Positions 52,141 to 60,302 of a stretch of DNA of 64,000 nt are shown in pieces. The first letter of the stretch is position 1. Every line of letters begins with the position of its first letter. The notes beneath the pieces were generated by a model. That model saw only the letters and a list, made by a program, of their open reading frames with translations. It was not told the DNA's origin and ran no database searches. This DNA comes from Marinococcus sp. PL1-022. GTDB lineage: Bacteria; Bacillota; Bacilli; Bacillales; Marinococcaceae. The position numbers and the translations under genes were made by a program. Location of the stretch: contig NZ_JAWXCX010000001.1 of the NCBI RefSeq assembly GCF_033845285.1, positions 1,503,495-1,567,494 on the forward strand, in the 5' to 3' direction.

Positions 52141-52536
52141 TCATCCCTGTCTTTTCCTGTAGGACAACAAATACTCACGCCAGGACCCTGAAGGAATAAG
52201 TGGATAGTGTTCTGCCTGCAAAAGGGAGTACGTGTATATCCACCCTTCTTTTTTTCTTTCAGCGTCTTTGACCCACACCCTCTCGTATTCATTCACCTGC
52301 CCCGGTTGTTCGTACTGTTCGAGCCAGTCGAGTACACCCATAGCCGCATCATCTACATGTACCCATTCACCTACAACATTCATTCCATTTTCATCGATAA
52401 CAATCGCAGGATACGGACCAGTATTGTATAAAAAACCCTTCACTATTCCGCTTTCTGTTTTATATACATGGTTTTCAATGTAGTGATAATTGTTTAATTT
52501 TTGCAACAGTGTTCCATACACAAATACTGTTTGCAT
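52141..52536 (-). CDS. Gamma-glutamylcyclotransferase-like (AIG2) protein
   Basis: 131 residues beginning MQTVFVYGTLLQKLNNYHYIE, the hallmark of the AIG2/GGCT fold, with GPYPAIVI and GEWVHVDDAAMGVLDWLE typical of YtfP/GGACT proteins. These enzymes release 5-oxoproline from gamma-glutamyl amines or peptides; the substrate here is unknown. AAGGAGG precedes the ATG at 52536; the frame open further upstream overlaps the divergent esterase promoter. Confidence 0.82.
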   Translation of the reverse strand: MQTVFVYGTLLQKLNNYHYIENHVYKTESGIVKGFLYNTGPYPAIVIDENGMNVVGEWVHVDDAAMGVLDWLEQYEQPGQVNEYERVWVKDAERKKEGWIYTYSLLQAEHYPLIPSGSWREYLLSYRKRQG

Positions 52537-52552
52537 TATAAACCTCCTTAAA

Positions 52553-52581
52553 TTGACAAACTTCATAACTGAAGCTATAAT
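52553..52581 (+). promoter_or_regulatory. Consensus SigA promoter of the esterase gene
   Basis: TTGACA (52553-52558), a 17-bp spacer and TATAAT (52576-52581): both hexamers are perfect. Confidence 0.88.
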
Positions 52582-52636
52582 AATCCTTAGTAAATTAATC
52601 AGAATAGTTAACTTTAAATTAAAGGAGAGAATGGCC

Positions 52637-53416
52637 ATGCCTCAGGTTCCCCGAGTGCTTCCAGGCGCTGAATCGCTATATTTTCCTGGTGGAGAAACGG
52701 CTGTGCTGGTCTGTCACGGTTTTTTAGGCACCCCACAAAGTGTACAGCATGTGTGCCGCCTGCTGGCTCAAAACGGCTTTACAGTTTATGCTCCCAGACT
52801 ACAAGGCCATGGCACCTCCTATCAAGATCTTGCACGCTTTACACACCAGGATTGGATTAAGGACATTCACACCGCGTACCGGTCGCTCCGCGCCAAACAC
52901 AGCCGTGTCTTTATTGCTGGGCAGTCCATGGGAGGGACCCTTGCTCTTCATGCCGCTGCTTTCTTTCATGATGCTGCTGGTATTGCTTTAATAAACCCGG
53001 CCATAGACGTCCCGCAAATGAAGCGCGCGGTCACGCAGACGTCTGCTGCTTTCATTAAAGAAGAGCTTCCTGATATTCGGACTCCTCAGGAAGAAGAAAT
53101 TACGTATTCTCACGTTCCGACAGCTTCAGTACATTCTCTGCTTGACTTAACCGCCTCCGTGAGCCCGCAGGTATCTTCTATTTCATGTCCGGCGTTTGTC
53201 GCAGCATCACGAATCGATCATGTTGTACCACCGGCCAATGCTGTCGCTATACACGAGAACCTTTCTTCTTCTTTTAAATCATTTGTATGGCTCGAACACT
53301 CCTATCACGTAGCGACGCTTGATGCTGACCGGGATTTCCTTGCTGAACGTTTGTCCTCCTGGATGTCTTCGGTCGTTTCTGCTGATTCTTTCTCTTCTCA
53401 TAATTACATTATGTAA
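52637..53416 (+). CDS. Alpha/beta-hydrolase carboxylesterase (Est30/YvaK-like)
   Basis: 259 residues with the oxyanion motif CHGFLGTP, nucleophile Ser97 in GQSMGG, the acid in SRIDHVVPP and the histidine in HSYHVATLD. This fits the small thermophilic carboxylesterase Est30 and B. subtilis YvaK. It hydrolyses short acyl esters in the cytoplasm. The ATG at 52637 is preferred over 52631 for its 9-nt spacing to GGAG. The last ~15 residues (SADSFSSHNYIM) are an unconserved tail. Confidence 0.85.
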   Translation: MPQVPRVLPGAESLYFPGGETAVLVCHGFLGTPQSVQHVCRLLAQNGFTVYAPRLQGHGTSYQDLARFTHQDWIKDIHTAYRSLRAKHSRVFIAGQSMGGTLALHAAAFFHDAAGIALINPAIDVPQMKRAVTQTSAAFIKEELPDIRTPQEEEITYSHVPTASVHSLLDLTASVSPQVSSISCPAFVAASRIDHVVPPANAVAIHENLSSSFKSFVWLEHSYHVATLDADRDFLAERLSSWMSSVVSADSFSSHNYIM

Positions 53417-53417
53417 A

Positions 53418-53450
53418 CCAAAAGGAGCTGCAATCGCTGCAGCTCCTTTT
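53418..53450. terminator. Bidirectional terminator
   Basis: AAAAGGAGCTGCA pairs perfectly with TGCAGCTCCTTTT over a short ATCGC-type loop, with A and T tracts on both sides. It serves the esterase gene and the convergent DUF6501 gene. Confidence 0.92.
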
Positions 53451-53653
53451 TATGCTTCTTCAAAGTAGTCTTTATAAAAACCGCCGATGCGGCCAGTATT
53501 GTCGATAATAAAAATAAATTCATCCGTTTCGTTTTTTACCGGATACTGCTTCCCCGGGGTCAGCACACTGTCGACCTTGTATTTGGCTGCGTCCGCATGC
53601 CGGCATGTAACATATCTCAAGGTTTCACTGTTTTTCCACTGCTCATGAATCAT
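53450..53653 (-). CDS. DUF6501 family protein
   Basis: 67 residues: MIHEQWKNSETLRYVTCRHA, KYKVDSVLTPGKQYPVKNE, and EFIFIIDNTGRIGGFYKDYF match a small Bacillaceae family (DUF6501) of unknown function with an SH3-like beta pattern. AGGAGG lies 6 nt before the ATG at 53653. Confidence 0.78.
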   Translation of the reverse strand: MIHEQWKNSETLRYVTCRHADAAKYKVDSVLTPGKQYPVKNETDEFIFIIDNTGRIGGFYKDYFEEA

Positions 53654-53724
53654 GGTAGGCCTCCTAATCATTTGAGTATTTTTTTATTGTAGCATATCAC
53701 CTGCTGCGACGCTGTCATAGATAC

Positions 53725-53753
53725 AAAAAAGCGCCCCTTCGAAAAGGAGCGCT
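53725..53753 (-). terminator. Terminator of the nucleoside transporter gene
   Basis: On the minus strand AGCGCTCC pairs with GGGGCGCT (one mismatch) over TTTTCGAA and is followed by TTTTTTG. Confidence 0.88.
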
Positions 53754-53769
53754 CGCGTTTATGATGAGT

Positions 53770-54978
53770 TTACAGTATAAACATACCGGCAATCGCTGCG
53801 CTTAGAAGCGATACTAAAGCTCCGGCTGCTACTGCTTTCAGTCCCATTTGGGCGATATCGTTGCGGCGCGTCGGCGCCAGCGAAGCGAAGCCGCCTAAAA
53901 TGATAGCAAGGGATGAAAGGTTCGCAAATCCACAAAGCGCAAAGGTAATGATCGCCTGGGACTTTTCACTGAAGGTATCAATTTCCGGTGCAAAGTTCGC
54001 ATAGGCGACAAATTCATTCAGCACCAGCTTCTGACCGATAAATCCTCCGGCCTGAAGAGCTTCACTCCATGGTACGCCAATCATGAAGGCAACCGGGGCG
54101 AACACATAACCAAGAAGCAGTTCAAGCGTAATGCCATCAGCGCCAAACCAGCCTGTCACCCACCCAAGGAGCAAATTAATCATTGCAATCAAAGCAACAA
54201 ACGCAATCAGCATCGCCCCGACGTTCAAGGCGAGCTGAAGCCCGGTAGACGCTCCGCGGGCCGCCGCGTCAATCACGTTGTGGGACTCAGTGTCTTTTTC
54301 TATCTCGATTTCATCCGTAGTCAGGCTGAGGTCCGGCTCCGGGAAAATCACTTTAGCGATAATCAGACCGCCCGGCGCGGCCATGAAGCTTGCTGCAAGC
54401 AGAAAATCCAAAGGAATGCCAAGGCCGGCATAACCAAACAGCACCGAGCCGGCCACCGACCCGAGCCCGCCGGTCATAACAGCGAAAAGCTCGGATTTTG
54501 TCATGTTCGCCAGAAATGGACGAACCACAAGCGGAGCTTCCGTCTGTCCAACGAATACGTTCGCTGCCGCGGACATGGATTCGGCTTTACTCGTTTTAAG
54601 AAGCGCAGAAAGTATACCGCCGATAAACTTGATGATTATCTGCATAACTCCGATGTAGTACAAAACACCAATCAGCGAGGAAAAAAAGATAATAACCGGA
54701 AGTACAGTAAATGCAAATGCCCCGGTATCAGTAATTTCTTCTCCAAACAGGAATATGTACCCTTCGCTGGCAGTGTCGATTACAGATTGCACTCGAACAA
54801 CCAGCCATTCGAATGCCGCACTCCCCCATGTGGAGCCCAGCACCAAAAATGCAAATACGAGCTGGAACAGAAGCCCTACGAGTACGGGACGAAAACGAAT
54901 TGATTTTTTGCGGGAAGATAGTAAAAAAGCTAAAAACAGGACAAAAACAATCCCCATCAATCCCCATAATATGTTCAT
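53770..54978 (-). CDS. nupC: Concentrative nucleoside transporter (NupC family)
   Basis: 402 residues with 9-10 membrane segments and the CNT motifs VFVGQTEAPLVVRPF and GLGSVAGSVLFGYAGLG, plus GFANLSSLAIILGG in the C-terminal third. CNT proteins import nucleosides with sodium or protons. A charged insertion (FPEPDLSLTTDEIEIEKDTES) marks the central loop, as usual. The ATG at 54978 follows GGTGGTGGG. Monocistronic. The distinction between NupC and NupG specificity cannot be made. Confidence 0.92.
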   Translation of the reverse strand: MNILWGLMGIVFVLFLAFLLSSRKKSIRFRPVLVGLLFQLVFAFLVLGSTWGSAAFEWLVVRVQSVIDTASEGYIFLFGEEITDTGAFAFTVLPVIIFFSSLIGVLYYIGVMQIIIKFIGGILSALLKTSKAESMSAAANVFVGQTEAPLVVRPFLANMTKSELFAVMTGGLGSVAGSVLFGYAGLGIPLDFLLAASFMAAPGGLIIAKVIFPEPDLSLTTDEIEIEKDTESHNVIDAAARGASTGLQLALNVGAMLIAFVALIAMINLLLGWVTGWFGADGITLELLLGYVFAPVAFMIGVPWSEALQAGGFIGQKLVLNEFVAYANFAPEIDTFSEKSQAIITFALCGFANLSSLAIILGGFASLAPTRRNDIAQMGLKAVAAGALVSLLSAAIAGMFIL

Positions 54979-55088
54979 ATACCCACCACCATGTATGTAA
55001 GATTGATCTAATCCATAAAGAATAGATCAAAGTTAATGTATCAAAAGGCGGGCATGAAGTAAATAACTATCTACTCTTATGCTTAAAA

Positions 55089-55116
55089 ATTATGTAATTT
55101 CTCAATTCTCAGTCAA
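55089..55116 (-). promoter_or_regulatory. Promoter of the nucleoside transporter gene
   Basis: On the minus strand TTGACT (55111-55116), a 16-bp spacer and CATAAT (55089-55094), about 110 bp before the start codon. Confidence 0.5.
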
Positions 55117-55134
55117 CTCAACCCCTTATTAATA

Positions 55135-55148
55135 AGAAAGCGGTTACG
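55135..55148. promoter_or_regulatory. cre-like site near the nucleoside transporter promoter
   Basis: AGAAAGCGGTTACG matches 11 of 14 positions of the CcpA site consensus TGWAARCGYTWNCW. It lies ~20 bp upstream of the predicted -35. Confidence 0.3.
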
Positions 55149-55167
55149 AAATTCGCAGGCAATAAAA

Positions 55168-55202
55168 GCAGAAAACCCTGGTGAACTTCCAGGGTTTTCT
55201 GC
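55168..55202. terminator. Terminator downstream of the 162-residue gene
   Basis: GCAGAAAACCCTGG pairs perfectly with CCAGGGTTTTCTGC over TGAACTT. It ends the minus-strand gene starting at 55699 and may be bidirectional. Confidence 0.85.
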
Positions 55203-55210
55203 ACAATATA

Positions 55211-55699
55211 TTACTCCACGCTTAAACGCAGGTCCGGCAAGTGATTTAAAATAAACTGAGCTTTATTTGTGTCTACCTTCATCTTAAACTGGCGGTAATA
55301 TTTCAATGCTGTCTCAAAATGTGCAGGCATATGATGATATTCATCCATAACGCGGTCAAAGGCGTCGTAGGCAAGCATTAATGAACTGACCATCTCTGTA
55401 AGAGGTAAAATATATTTATCAGTGCCGTGGTGCGGAGATGTGCACAGTGTCATCTGCTCTACCTGGTCGTCAAAAAAAGCAGCAGCATCCTCTACGTACG
55501 GGCGGTACACAGATTGAACACTTTTTGCTTTTTCTTCAAAATACGAGCGCCATTCTCGGCAGAAGCTGATCATATACGGAAGATCATCCCGCGTAATAAC
55601 GATATCAAAGCCTGCCTGGCGGACACGGTCCATACTCATTGGTTCCATCTTTTCCTGGTGTAAAGGCAGATAAAAGAATTTGCGACGATACGCTTTCAT
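55211..55699 (-). CDS. Unrecognised helical protein
   Basis: 162 residues, mostly helical and hydrophilic, beginning MKAYRRKFFYLPLHQEKMEPM. No membrane segment or signal peptide. The histidine-rich piece CTSPHHGTDKY and DEYHHMPAHFE stand out and could bind metal, but no known motif is present. GGGGTG precedes the ATG at 55699. Monocistronic with its own terminator. Function unknown. Confidence 0.65.
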   Translation of the reverse strand: MKAYRRKFFYLPLHQEKMEPMSMDRVRQAGFDIVITRDDLPYMISFCREWRSYFEEKAKSVQSVYRPYVEDAAAFFDDQVEQMTLCTSPHHGTDKYILPLTEMVSSLMLAYDAFDRVMDEYHHMPAHFETALKYYRQFKMKVDTNKAQFILNHLPDLRLSVE

Positions 55700-55809
55700 G
55701 CTGCACCCCGTCTTTCTACTATTTTCGAGCATATTTTAAAATATTATAACATCTTGTTCCAGTGTTTCCTACTGTTTTACCTTACTTTTTTAGATTTACC
55801 CTGCCCTGC

Positions 55810-56862
55810 TTACCATTCAAAGGAAAATGGCATGTCCGTATCTACTCTCCCCCTGATTTTTGTGATCCGAAGCGGCTTTTCGTTCAGCCAGTCCGCAAAC
55901 GGAAGAGGCACCGGATACCGGTTTCCGCCGATGCCTGCGTATATCTTTTTTTCCGCAGGGAGGTATTGCGCTGTATGAATAGTACCCGACCAGTGTTCGT
56001 AATCATTCGAATAAATGGAGTCGGTGTCATGATTAAAGCGGGCGAAGGCGCTGTGGGCCGTTTCACGGTCCCAGTCGATGGAACGGATGCGGGATTCCCG
56101 TTCCCGGGAGTTGCCCATCAGATGGCGGTTTTCCTCCCGCATGGAGGGCATATTAAAATGGTTGGTGCAGGCTACTTCCCCAGCAGGACGCACGGCAGTG
56201 CCACGGGGTGACGCTTCCACCACAGCACTTTCTCCAGAGGCGTCCATCATGGAGTAATTGAACGAGTGCCGATGCGGAAGCTCCTGCAGGAGCCGGACCG
56301 CCTCTGTGGTGCTCCGGCACGTTTCAAGCACAATCCGGAGCAGGTTGGAGCAGACAATGCCAGGCTTTGGCTTTATGCGGTGAACAAAATGGTAGCCGAT
56401 AGAAAGGCCGTATTCATTCATCGCATCCGAACGACCGATAATCCGCTGGGCAAACCCGGCCGTTCCAGGTCCATTAACTGGCTTAGTGAATAAAAACCGC
56501 CCTTCATACGTACTCGGCAGGTAGTCATAGTTTCGAATGTACATGCCGTTGGCCATCAGTCCGCTGCAGCCGGAACGCACCTTTGATGCCTGATAGCCGC
56601 TGAACTCCTGGAGCACATCCTGAAACGGCCACTCAAGTCCTTCAGCCAGCCCCTTCAGCTCTTCCCACAAACCAGGTACATATAGCTGATACAGTTTTTT
56701 TACATCTTCGACCGGAACATCAAACTTCGCAAGCGAACGCTTTAAACGCTCATTATAATGGTAACGCACGAGCGGGGTATGTTTTAAGTAGCGGCCCTGC
56801 TGATAGCCGATGTCTGCATAGGTCCCTTTGTATGCTTTTACGTCTACGTGAATATTTTTCAT
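55810..56862 (-). CDS. C45-family autoproteolytic acyltransferase/hydrolase
   Basis: 350 residues of the penicillin acyltransferase-like (AAT, peptidase C45) branch of Ntn-hydrolases. The expected self-cleavage is before Cys99 (RSGCSGLMANG), after which Cys99 becomes the nucleophile; NYDYLPS and GRSDAMNEYGLSIGYHF follow as in the family. No signal peptide is seen, so it is cytoplasmic. These enzymes hydrolyse amide or acyl bonds in small molecules; the substrate is unknown. AAAGGATCG precedes the ATG at 56862. Confidence 0.85.
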   Translation of the reverse strand: MKNIHVDVKAYKGTYADIGYQQGRYLKHTPLVRYHYNERLKRSLAKFDVPVEDVKKLYQLYVPGLWEELKGLAEGLEWPFQDVLQEFSGYQASKVRSGCSGLMANGMYIRNYDYLPSTYEGRFLFTKPVNGPGTAGFAQRIIGRSDAMNEYGLSIGYHFVHRIKPKPGIVCSNLLRIVLETCRSTTEAVRLLQELPHRHSFNYSMMDASGESAVVEASPRGTAVRPAGEVACTNHFNMPSMREENRHLMGNSRERESRIRSIDWDRETAHSAFARFNHDTDSIYSNDYEHWSGTIHTAQYLPAEKKIYAGIGGNRYPVPLPFADWLNEKPLRITKIRGRVDTDMPFSFEW

Positions 56863-56953
56863 CGATCCTTTGGACTCCTTTGCCCTGCTTTTCTGTTCGA
56901 TTTTAAGTATAGAAAAAACAAGCCTTTTTATCGAACCATATGCATATCAGCAT

Positions 56954-56980
56954 AAAAAAACGCCCAGAAACCGGGCGTTT
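56954..56980 (-). terminator. Terminator of the 144-residue gene
   Basis: On the minus strand AAACGCCC pairs with GGGCGTTT and runs into TTTTTTATG. Confidence 0.9.
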
Positions 56981-56994
56981 GAAAAATTTTAAAT

Positions 56995-57429
56995 TTACAG
57001 GCAGGACCAGCGTCTTACATCACTGATGAGTTCAAGTGTTTCGCTGTCGCGAAAAGCAGTCTGTTCGAGCGTCTCTTTGAACAGATAGATGACAATGGTA
57101 TGACGATCCCGGTTATCAATCATTTCCACTCCGGTTTTTCCTTCATTGCCATTTACAATATCGAGATCCAGGCGTTCACTTACATCTTCAATGGAAGTTC
57201 TGCCTTTCGGAATATCAAGCACCACTTTCAGGAAGTTTTCCCTGTCATCATTGATCATGCCCCAGCGCTTCCCGAACCAGGCCCGGCATCCGGTCATGCT
57301 TACCAGCGTATATCCGTACGGAGGAGTCGGGACAAGTTTCGTGCTGGCCCATCCTCTTAATTCCATCGCATTTGACAATTCTTTCGCTTTTTCCTGAACG
57401 AATGTCAGTTGATTTTCCTGTACTTCCAT
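56995..57429 (-). CDS. Unrecognised protein of 144 residues
   Basis: A soluble protein beginning MEVQENQLTFVQEKAKELSNAM with an alternating strand-helix pattern (YGYTLVSMTGCRAWFGKRW, FLKVVLDIPKGRTSIEDVSE, HTIVIYLFKETLEQ). No catalytic motif or membrane segment is visible. AAGGAGG precedes the ATG. It stands alone between two intergenic stretches of 130 and 270 bp. Confidence 0.65.
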   Translation of the reverse strand: MEVQENQLTFVQEKAKELSNAMELRGWASTKLVPTPPYGYTLVSMTGCRAWFGKRWGMINDDRENFLKVVLDIPKGRTSIEDVSERLDLDIVNGNEGKTGVEMIDNRDRHTIVIYLFKETLEQTAFRDSETLELISDVRRWSCL

Positions 57430-57656
57430 TTTATAGCCTCCTTAACAATCTCGTTTTACCGCTTGGTTTGCCTACCACTCCCTACGATATACATTCGTCC
57501 ATGTGTGTAAATAAATATATCATAATTGAAAGCAGTTGTCGATAAAATGAAAGAAAATTCAAACAATGTTCTCTGCTGCATTTACGGTTAATGCTTTTTC
57601 ATTATACCTTATTTTCACACTTTTAAAACATCTCGTAAAAATTGCACTTTTACTGT

Positions 57657-57662
57657 TAGAAT
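57657..57662 (+). promoter_or_regulatory. Possible extended -10 of the CHY zinc-finger gene
   Basis: TAGAAT at 57657-57662 preceded by TGT; no good -35. Confidence 0.35.
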
Positions 57663-57696
57663 ACGATAGAGAGTGTTAATATAAGGAGATGAGTTT

Positions 57697-58035
57697 TTGA
57701 GCTGGTCAAAAGTGAAAGTTCGAGGCGTTTCTTTAGATGAAGAAACAAGATGCGCCCATTATCATACATCTGTCGATATTGTTGCCATGAAGTTTTATTG
57801 CTGTGGACGCTGGTACAGCTGCCACACATGTCATGAAGAAAGCGAGAGCCACCCTATAGAACCCTGGCCTGCTTCTTTATTTTCCGAAGAAGCAGTTTTG
57901 TGTGGAAAGTGCTGGCACACTATGAGCGTGTCTGCTTATCTTCATGCTGATCATCGATGCCCGAATTGTCATGCGGCATTCAACCCAGGATGCCAGCGCC
58001 ATGCTTCCATCTATTTTTCGACATCCCGGGGCTGA
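57697..58035 (+). CDS. CHY zinc-finger protein
   Basis: 112 residues. The cysteine/histidine series RCAHYHTSVDIVAMKFYCC, YSCHTCHEESESH, LCGKCWHTM, YLHADHRCPNCHAAFNPGC and H near the end is the CHY zinc-finger pattern, which should hold about three zinc ions. The family includes yeast Hot13; bacterial members have no established role. The start is a TTG at 57697 with AGGAG 8 nt upstream. It precedes the poly-gamma-glutamate locus but has a different promoter and a weak terminator between. Confidence 0.85.
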   Translation: MSWSKVKVRGVSLDEETRCAHYHTSVDIVAMKFYCCGRWYSCHTCHEESESHPIEPWPASLFSEEAVLCGKCWHTMSVSAYLHADHRCPNCHAAFNPGCQRHASIYFSTSRG

Positions 58036-58054
58036 GAAATTTTTGAAAACCATT

Positions 58055-58077
58055 AGGTCTTCCTGACCTTTCTTTTC
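58055..58077 (+). terminator. Weak terminator after the CHY zinc-finger gene
   Basis: AGGTC (58055-58059) pairs with GACCT (58065-58069) and a T-rich tail follows. A short stem, so efficiency is uncertain. Confidence 0.45.
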
Positions 58078-58135
58078 AACATAGATGCCTTTATTATAGA
58101 TAAGTCGTTAATAGGTGAAGCACTGGCGGTGTCAA

Positions 58136-59935
58136 ATGACGTTCAAAAACTACTCAGATCATCCAGAAAGGAGTTTGACCCGACCCGTGAATGCACAAAA
58201 ATTAACGTACATACTTGCCGCGGTAGTCGTTGCAGGACTGCTTATTTACGTAGGAGTAACAAATTTTGGAGGAAGCGATCAAAGCGGCTCCAGTTCAGAA
58301 GAAGAAAGTGCTCAAAATGACTCGAATTCCAGTTCAGGTGCTTCGAGCGACATAGCCTCTGGTTCCGGCTACGAAGGTTACGGAGTCAGTACGGATAATG
58401 AACTTGCTACAGATGCAGGGATGGAAATTCTTGAACAGGGAGGAAACGCAGCGGATGCTGCAGTTGCCACCTCCTTCGCCCTTACGGTAACTGAACCATA
58501 CGGTTCCGGCATCGGCGGCGGCGGTGCTGCCCTCGTAATGAACGGGCCGAACGCCGATCCTGCAGTGTACGACTACCGGGAGGAGGCCTCCACGACTAAT
58601 CGCGCGCTGAACGTGGCAGTCCCTGGCTTTGTTAAAGGCATGGCTGCCCTGCACGAAGAACAGGGAAGCGGGCAGTTCACCCTTGCGGAACTGATGGAGC
58701 CTGCTATTGAATATGCAGAAGAGGGTTATGAAGTTAACGACTACCTGGCGAGCCGTATGTATTACGCTCAGCCCAGATTGAACCAGCAAAATTCTCCTGC
58801 TTTTTTCGATGAAAGCGGCAATCCTCTCAGTGAAGGCGATATGCTGGTACAGGATGAATACGCCCAGACACTCCGCACCATTCAGGAGAACGGACCGGAG
58901 AGTTTATACAGTGCGGACGGGGCTATCGCCCAGCAGCTGACGACGGATTATTCACACATCACCCCGGAAAGTCTCGAGCAGTATGATGTACAGACTCCTG
59001 ATGTAGCTCAGGGAACTTTTGAAGGACAGAGTGTGTACAGTGCTCCTTCCCCTCTTTCCGGCGTGACCCTGATTCAAATGCTCGGAATGGGTGAGCGGCT
59101 GAATATTGGTGAAGCACTGCAGGGAAATGAAGCAGATTACATCCATATGATGAGTGCCATTACGCGGGAAGCTTATTATCACCGTCTTGAAAATTTGGGT
59201 GATCCGGCGTTTAATGAAATCAGCACTGAGGAATATGTGAGTGAGGGTACCATCGATGACTTGGCAGAAAACGTCCGTGAGGAACGTCTGGACACGGAAG
59301 AGCTTGAAAACGCAACAGGGTATAATTCTTCCGATGGCCAGAATACAATTACCCATTCGAGTACCACTCACGTAAACGTGATGGACGCCGATGGTAATAC
59401 AGTGGCTCTCACAAACACGCTGGGTAATTTCTTTGGCAGCGGACAGACATCCGCAGGCATGTTCTTAAATAACCAGCTAAACAATTATAATGAAACCGAG
59501 TCCTCGCCAAACAACATTGAAATTGGTAAGCGCCCAAGAAGCTTTATTGCTCCTACTATTATTAAGGACCCAGAGGAAGATACAATAATGGGCATTGGGT
59601 CGCCGGGCGGATCGCGCATCCCAACTGCAATGGCTGAAGTTATTTTCCGCATGGAATATTTAGATCAGAGCTATGAAGAAGCTTTCGCCGCTAACCGTTC
59701 CTTTGTGGATGTCGTCGAAGGGCAGGCAACGCTTGCTATCGAAAACGGAGATCAGGAAGAGAACGCTGAGCTCATTGAAGAAATCAACAACAAATACGGG
59801 GACCGCTACTTTATCGCCCCGGACAAAGGCCCTTCCTATTTTGGAAACGTCACGGCTTTAATCAAAGACTATGATGATGAAGAAATGCAGGGTATCATTG
59901 ATCAGCGCCGGGGAGGCTCTGCTCAGACTGAATAA
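58136..59935 (+). CDS. capD: CapD-type gamma-glutamyltransferase, membrane anchored
   Basis: 599 residues. A basic N-terminus and one membrane segment (about 24-43) are followed by a Ser/Glu/Gly-rich linker (to ~75) and a gamma-glutamyltranspeptidase domain. Self-cleavage is expected before Thr410 in HSSTTHVNVMD, which then acts as nucleophile. The later motif NIEIGKRPRSFIAPTI has RSF where glutathione-type enzymes have LSS, as in Bacillus anthracis CapD, so the enzyme probably cuts poly-gamma-glutamate and joins it to a receptor such as peptidoglycan. No lipobox or signal-peptidase site is obvious, hence an anchored protein outside the membrane. The ribosome binding site for 58136 is weak; a GTG at 58187 is an alternative start. 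It heads the locus. Confidence 0.88.
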   Translation: MTFKNYSDHPERSLTRPVNAQKLTYILAAVVVAGLLIYVGVTNFGGSDQSGSSSEEESAQNDSNSSSGASSDIASGSGYEGYGVSTDNELATDAGMEILEQGGNAADAAVATSFALTVTEPYGSGIGGGGAALVMNGPNADPAVYDYREEASTTNRALNVAVPGFVKGMAALHEEQGSGQFTLAELMEPAIEYAEEGYEVNDYLASRMYYAQPRLNQQNSPAFFDESGNPLSEGDMLVQDEYAQTLRTIQENGPESLYSADGAIAQQLTTDYSHITPESLEQYDVQTPDVAQGTFEGQSVYSAPSPLSGVTLIQMLGMGERLNIGEALQGNEADYIHMMSAITREAYYHRLENLGDPAFNEISTEEYVSEGTIDDLAENVREERLDTEELENATGYNSSDGQNTITHSSTTHVNVMDADGNTVALTNTLGNFFGSGQTSAGMFLNNQLNNYNETESSPNNIEIGKRPRSFIAPTIIKDPEEDTIMGIGSPGGSRIPTAMAEVIFRMEYLDQSYEEAFAANRSFVDVVEGQATLAIENGDQEENAELIEEINNKYGDRYFIAPDKGPSYFGNVTALIKDYDDEEMQGIIDQRRGGSAQTE

Positions 59936-59948
59936 AGGAGAAGTGAAT

Positions 59949-60116
59949 GTGAACATTTTAAAAAAAATCGGCCCCTACCTCTTTTTGTTTGCTTTAGTGC
60001 TGTTTATGTATTTCTTTAAGGTGGATGCTGAGCTGTCCACCACAGAAGAAGTTGAAATCAACAGCGCGTTGAATACCCCGCCGGAAGTAGAAGAAGAAAA
60101 TACAAATACCCAGTAA
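59949..60116 (+). CDS. pgsE: PgsE/CapE-like small membrane protein
   Basis: 55 residues: one membrane segment (about 8-24, PYLFLFALVLFMYFF) and an acidic external tail (EEVEINSALN, EVEEENTNTQ). The size equals B. subtilis PgsE (55), a small accessory protein that aids poly-gamma-glutamate production, in part through zinc in B. subtilis. The GTG at 59949 is chosen because GGAG lies 8 nt upstream. It follows capD by 13 nt and comes before pgsB, whereas in other bacilli it follows pgsA. Confidence 0.72.
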   Translation: MNILKKIGPYLFLFALVLFMYFFKVDAELSTTEEVEINSALNTPPEVEEENTNTQ

Positions 60117-60160
60117 CTATTTTCTTGAATCAGCGTCTTAGTATAGGCATTGTTTTGCGG

Positions 60161-60188
60161 GAGTGTCTCTTACACACAAGAGACACTC
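60161..60188 (+). promoter_or_regulatory. Hairpin between pgsE and pgsB
   Basis: GAGTGTCTCT (60161-60170) is perfectly complementary to AGAGACACTC (60179-60188) with an 8-nt loop. No T-tract follows, so it is not a standard terminator. It may set mRNA processing, partial termination or relative expression of the two gene groups. Confidence 0.5.
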
Positions 60189-60302
60189 TACGCTTGCAAT
60201 GAGGCGATTACTCCTGGCAGAAGCGGGTATGGAATACTGTTGGTCTTATTTGACATTCAAAGGGAGATAATAATTAGAGAGTAATGAGGAGGGAAAGCGT
60301 CG

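Noticed and set aside
57430-57696. RNA gene or riboswitch in the gap between the 144-residue gene and the CHY gene
   Set aside because: AT-rich with no conserved helices or known motif; it probably holds only two divergent promoters.
52141-59935. A functional link between the gamma-glutamylcyclotransferase-like protein, the C45 hydrolase and the CapD-type enzyme as one gamma-glutamyl pathway
   Set aside because: They are on different strands, kilobases apart, and their substrates are unknown. No sequence evidence joins them.
60161-60188. Hairpin as a Rho-independent terminator
   Set aside because: The stem is good but no T-tract follows.
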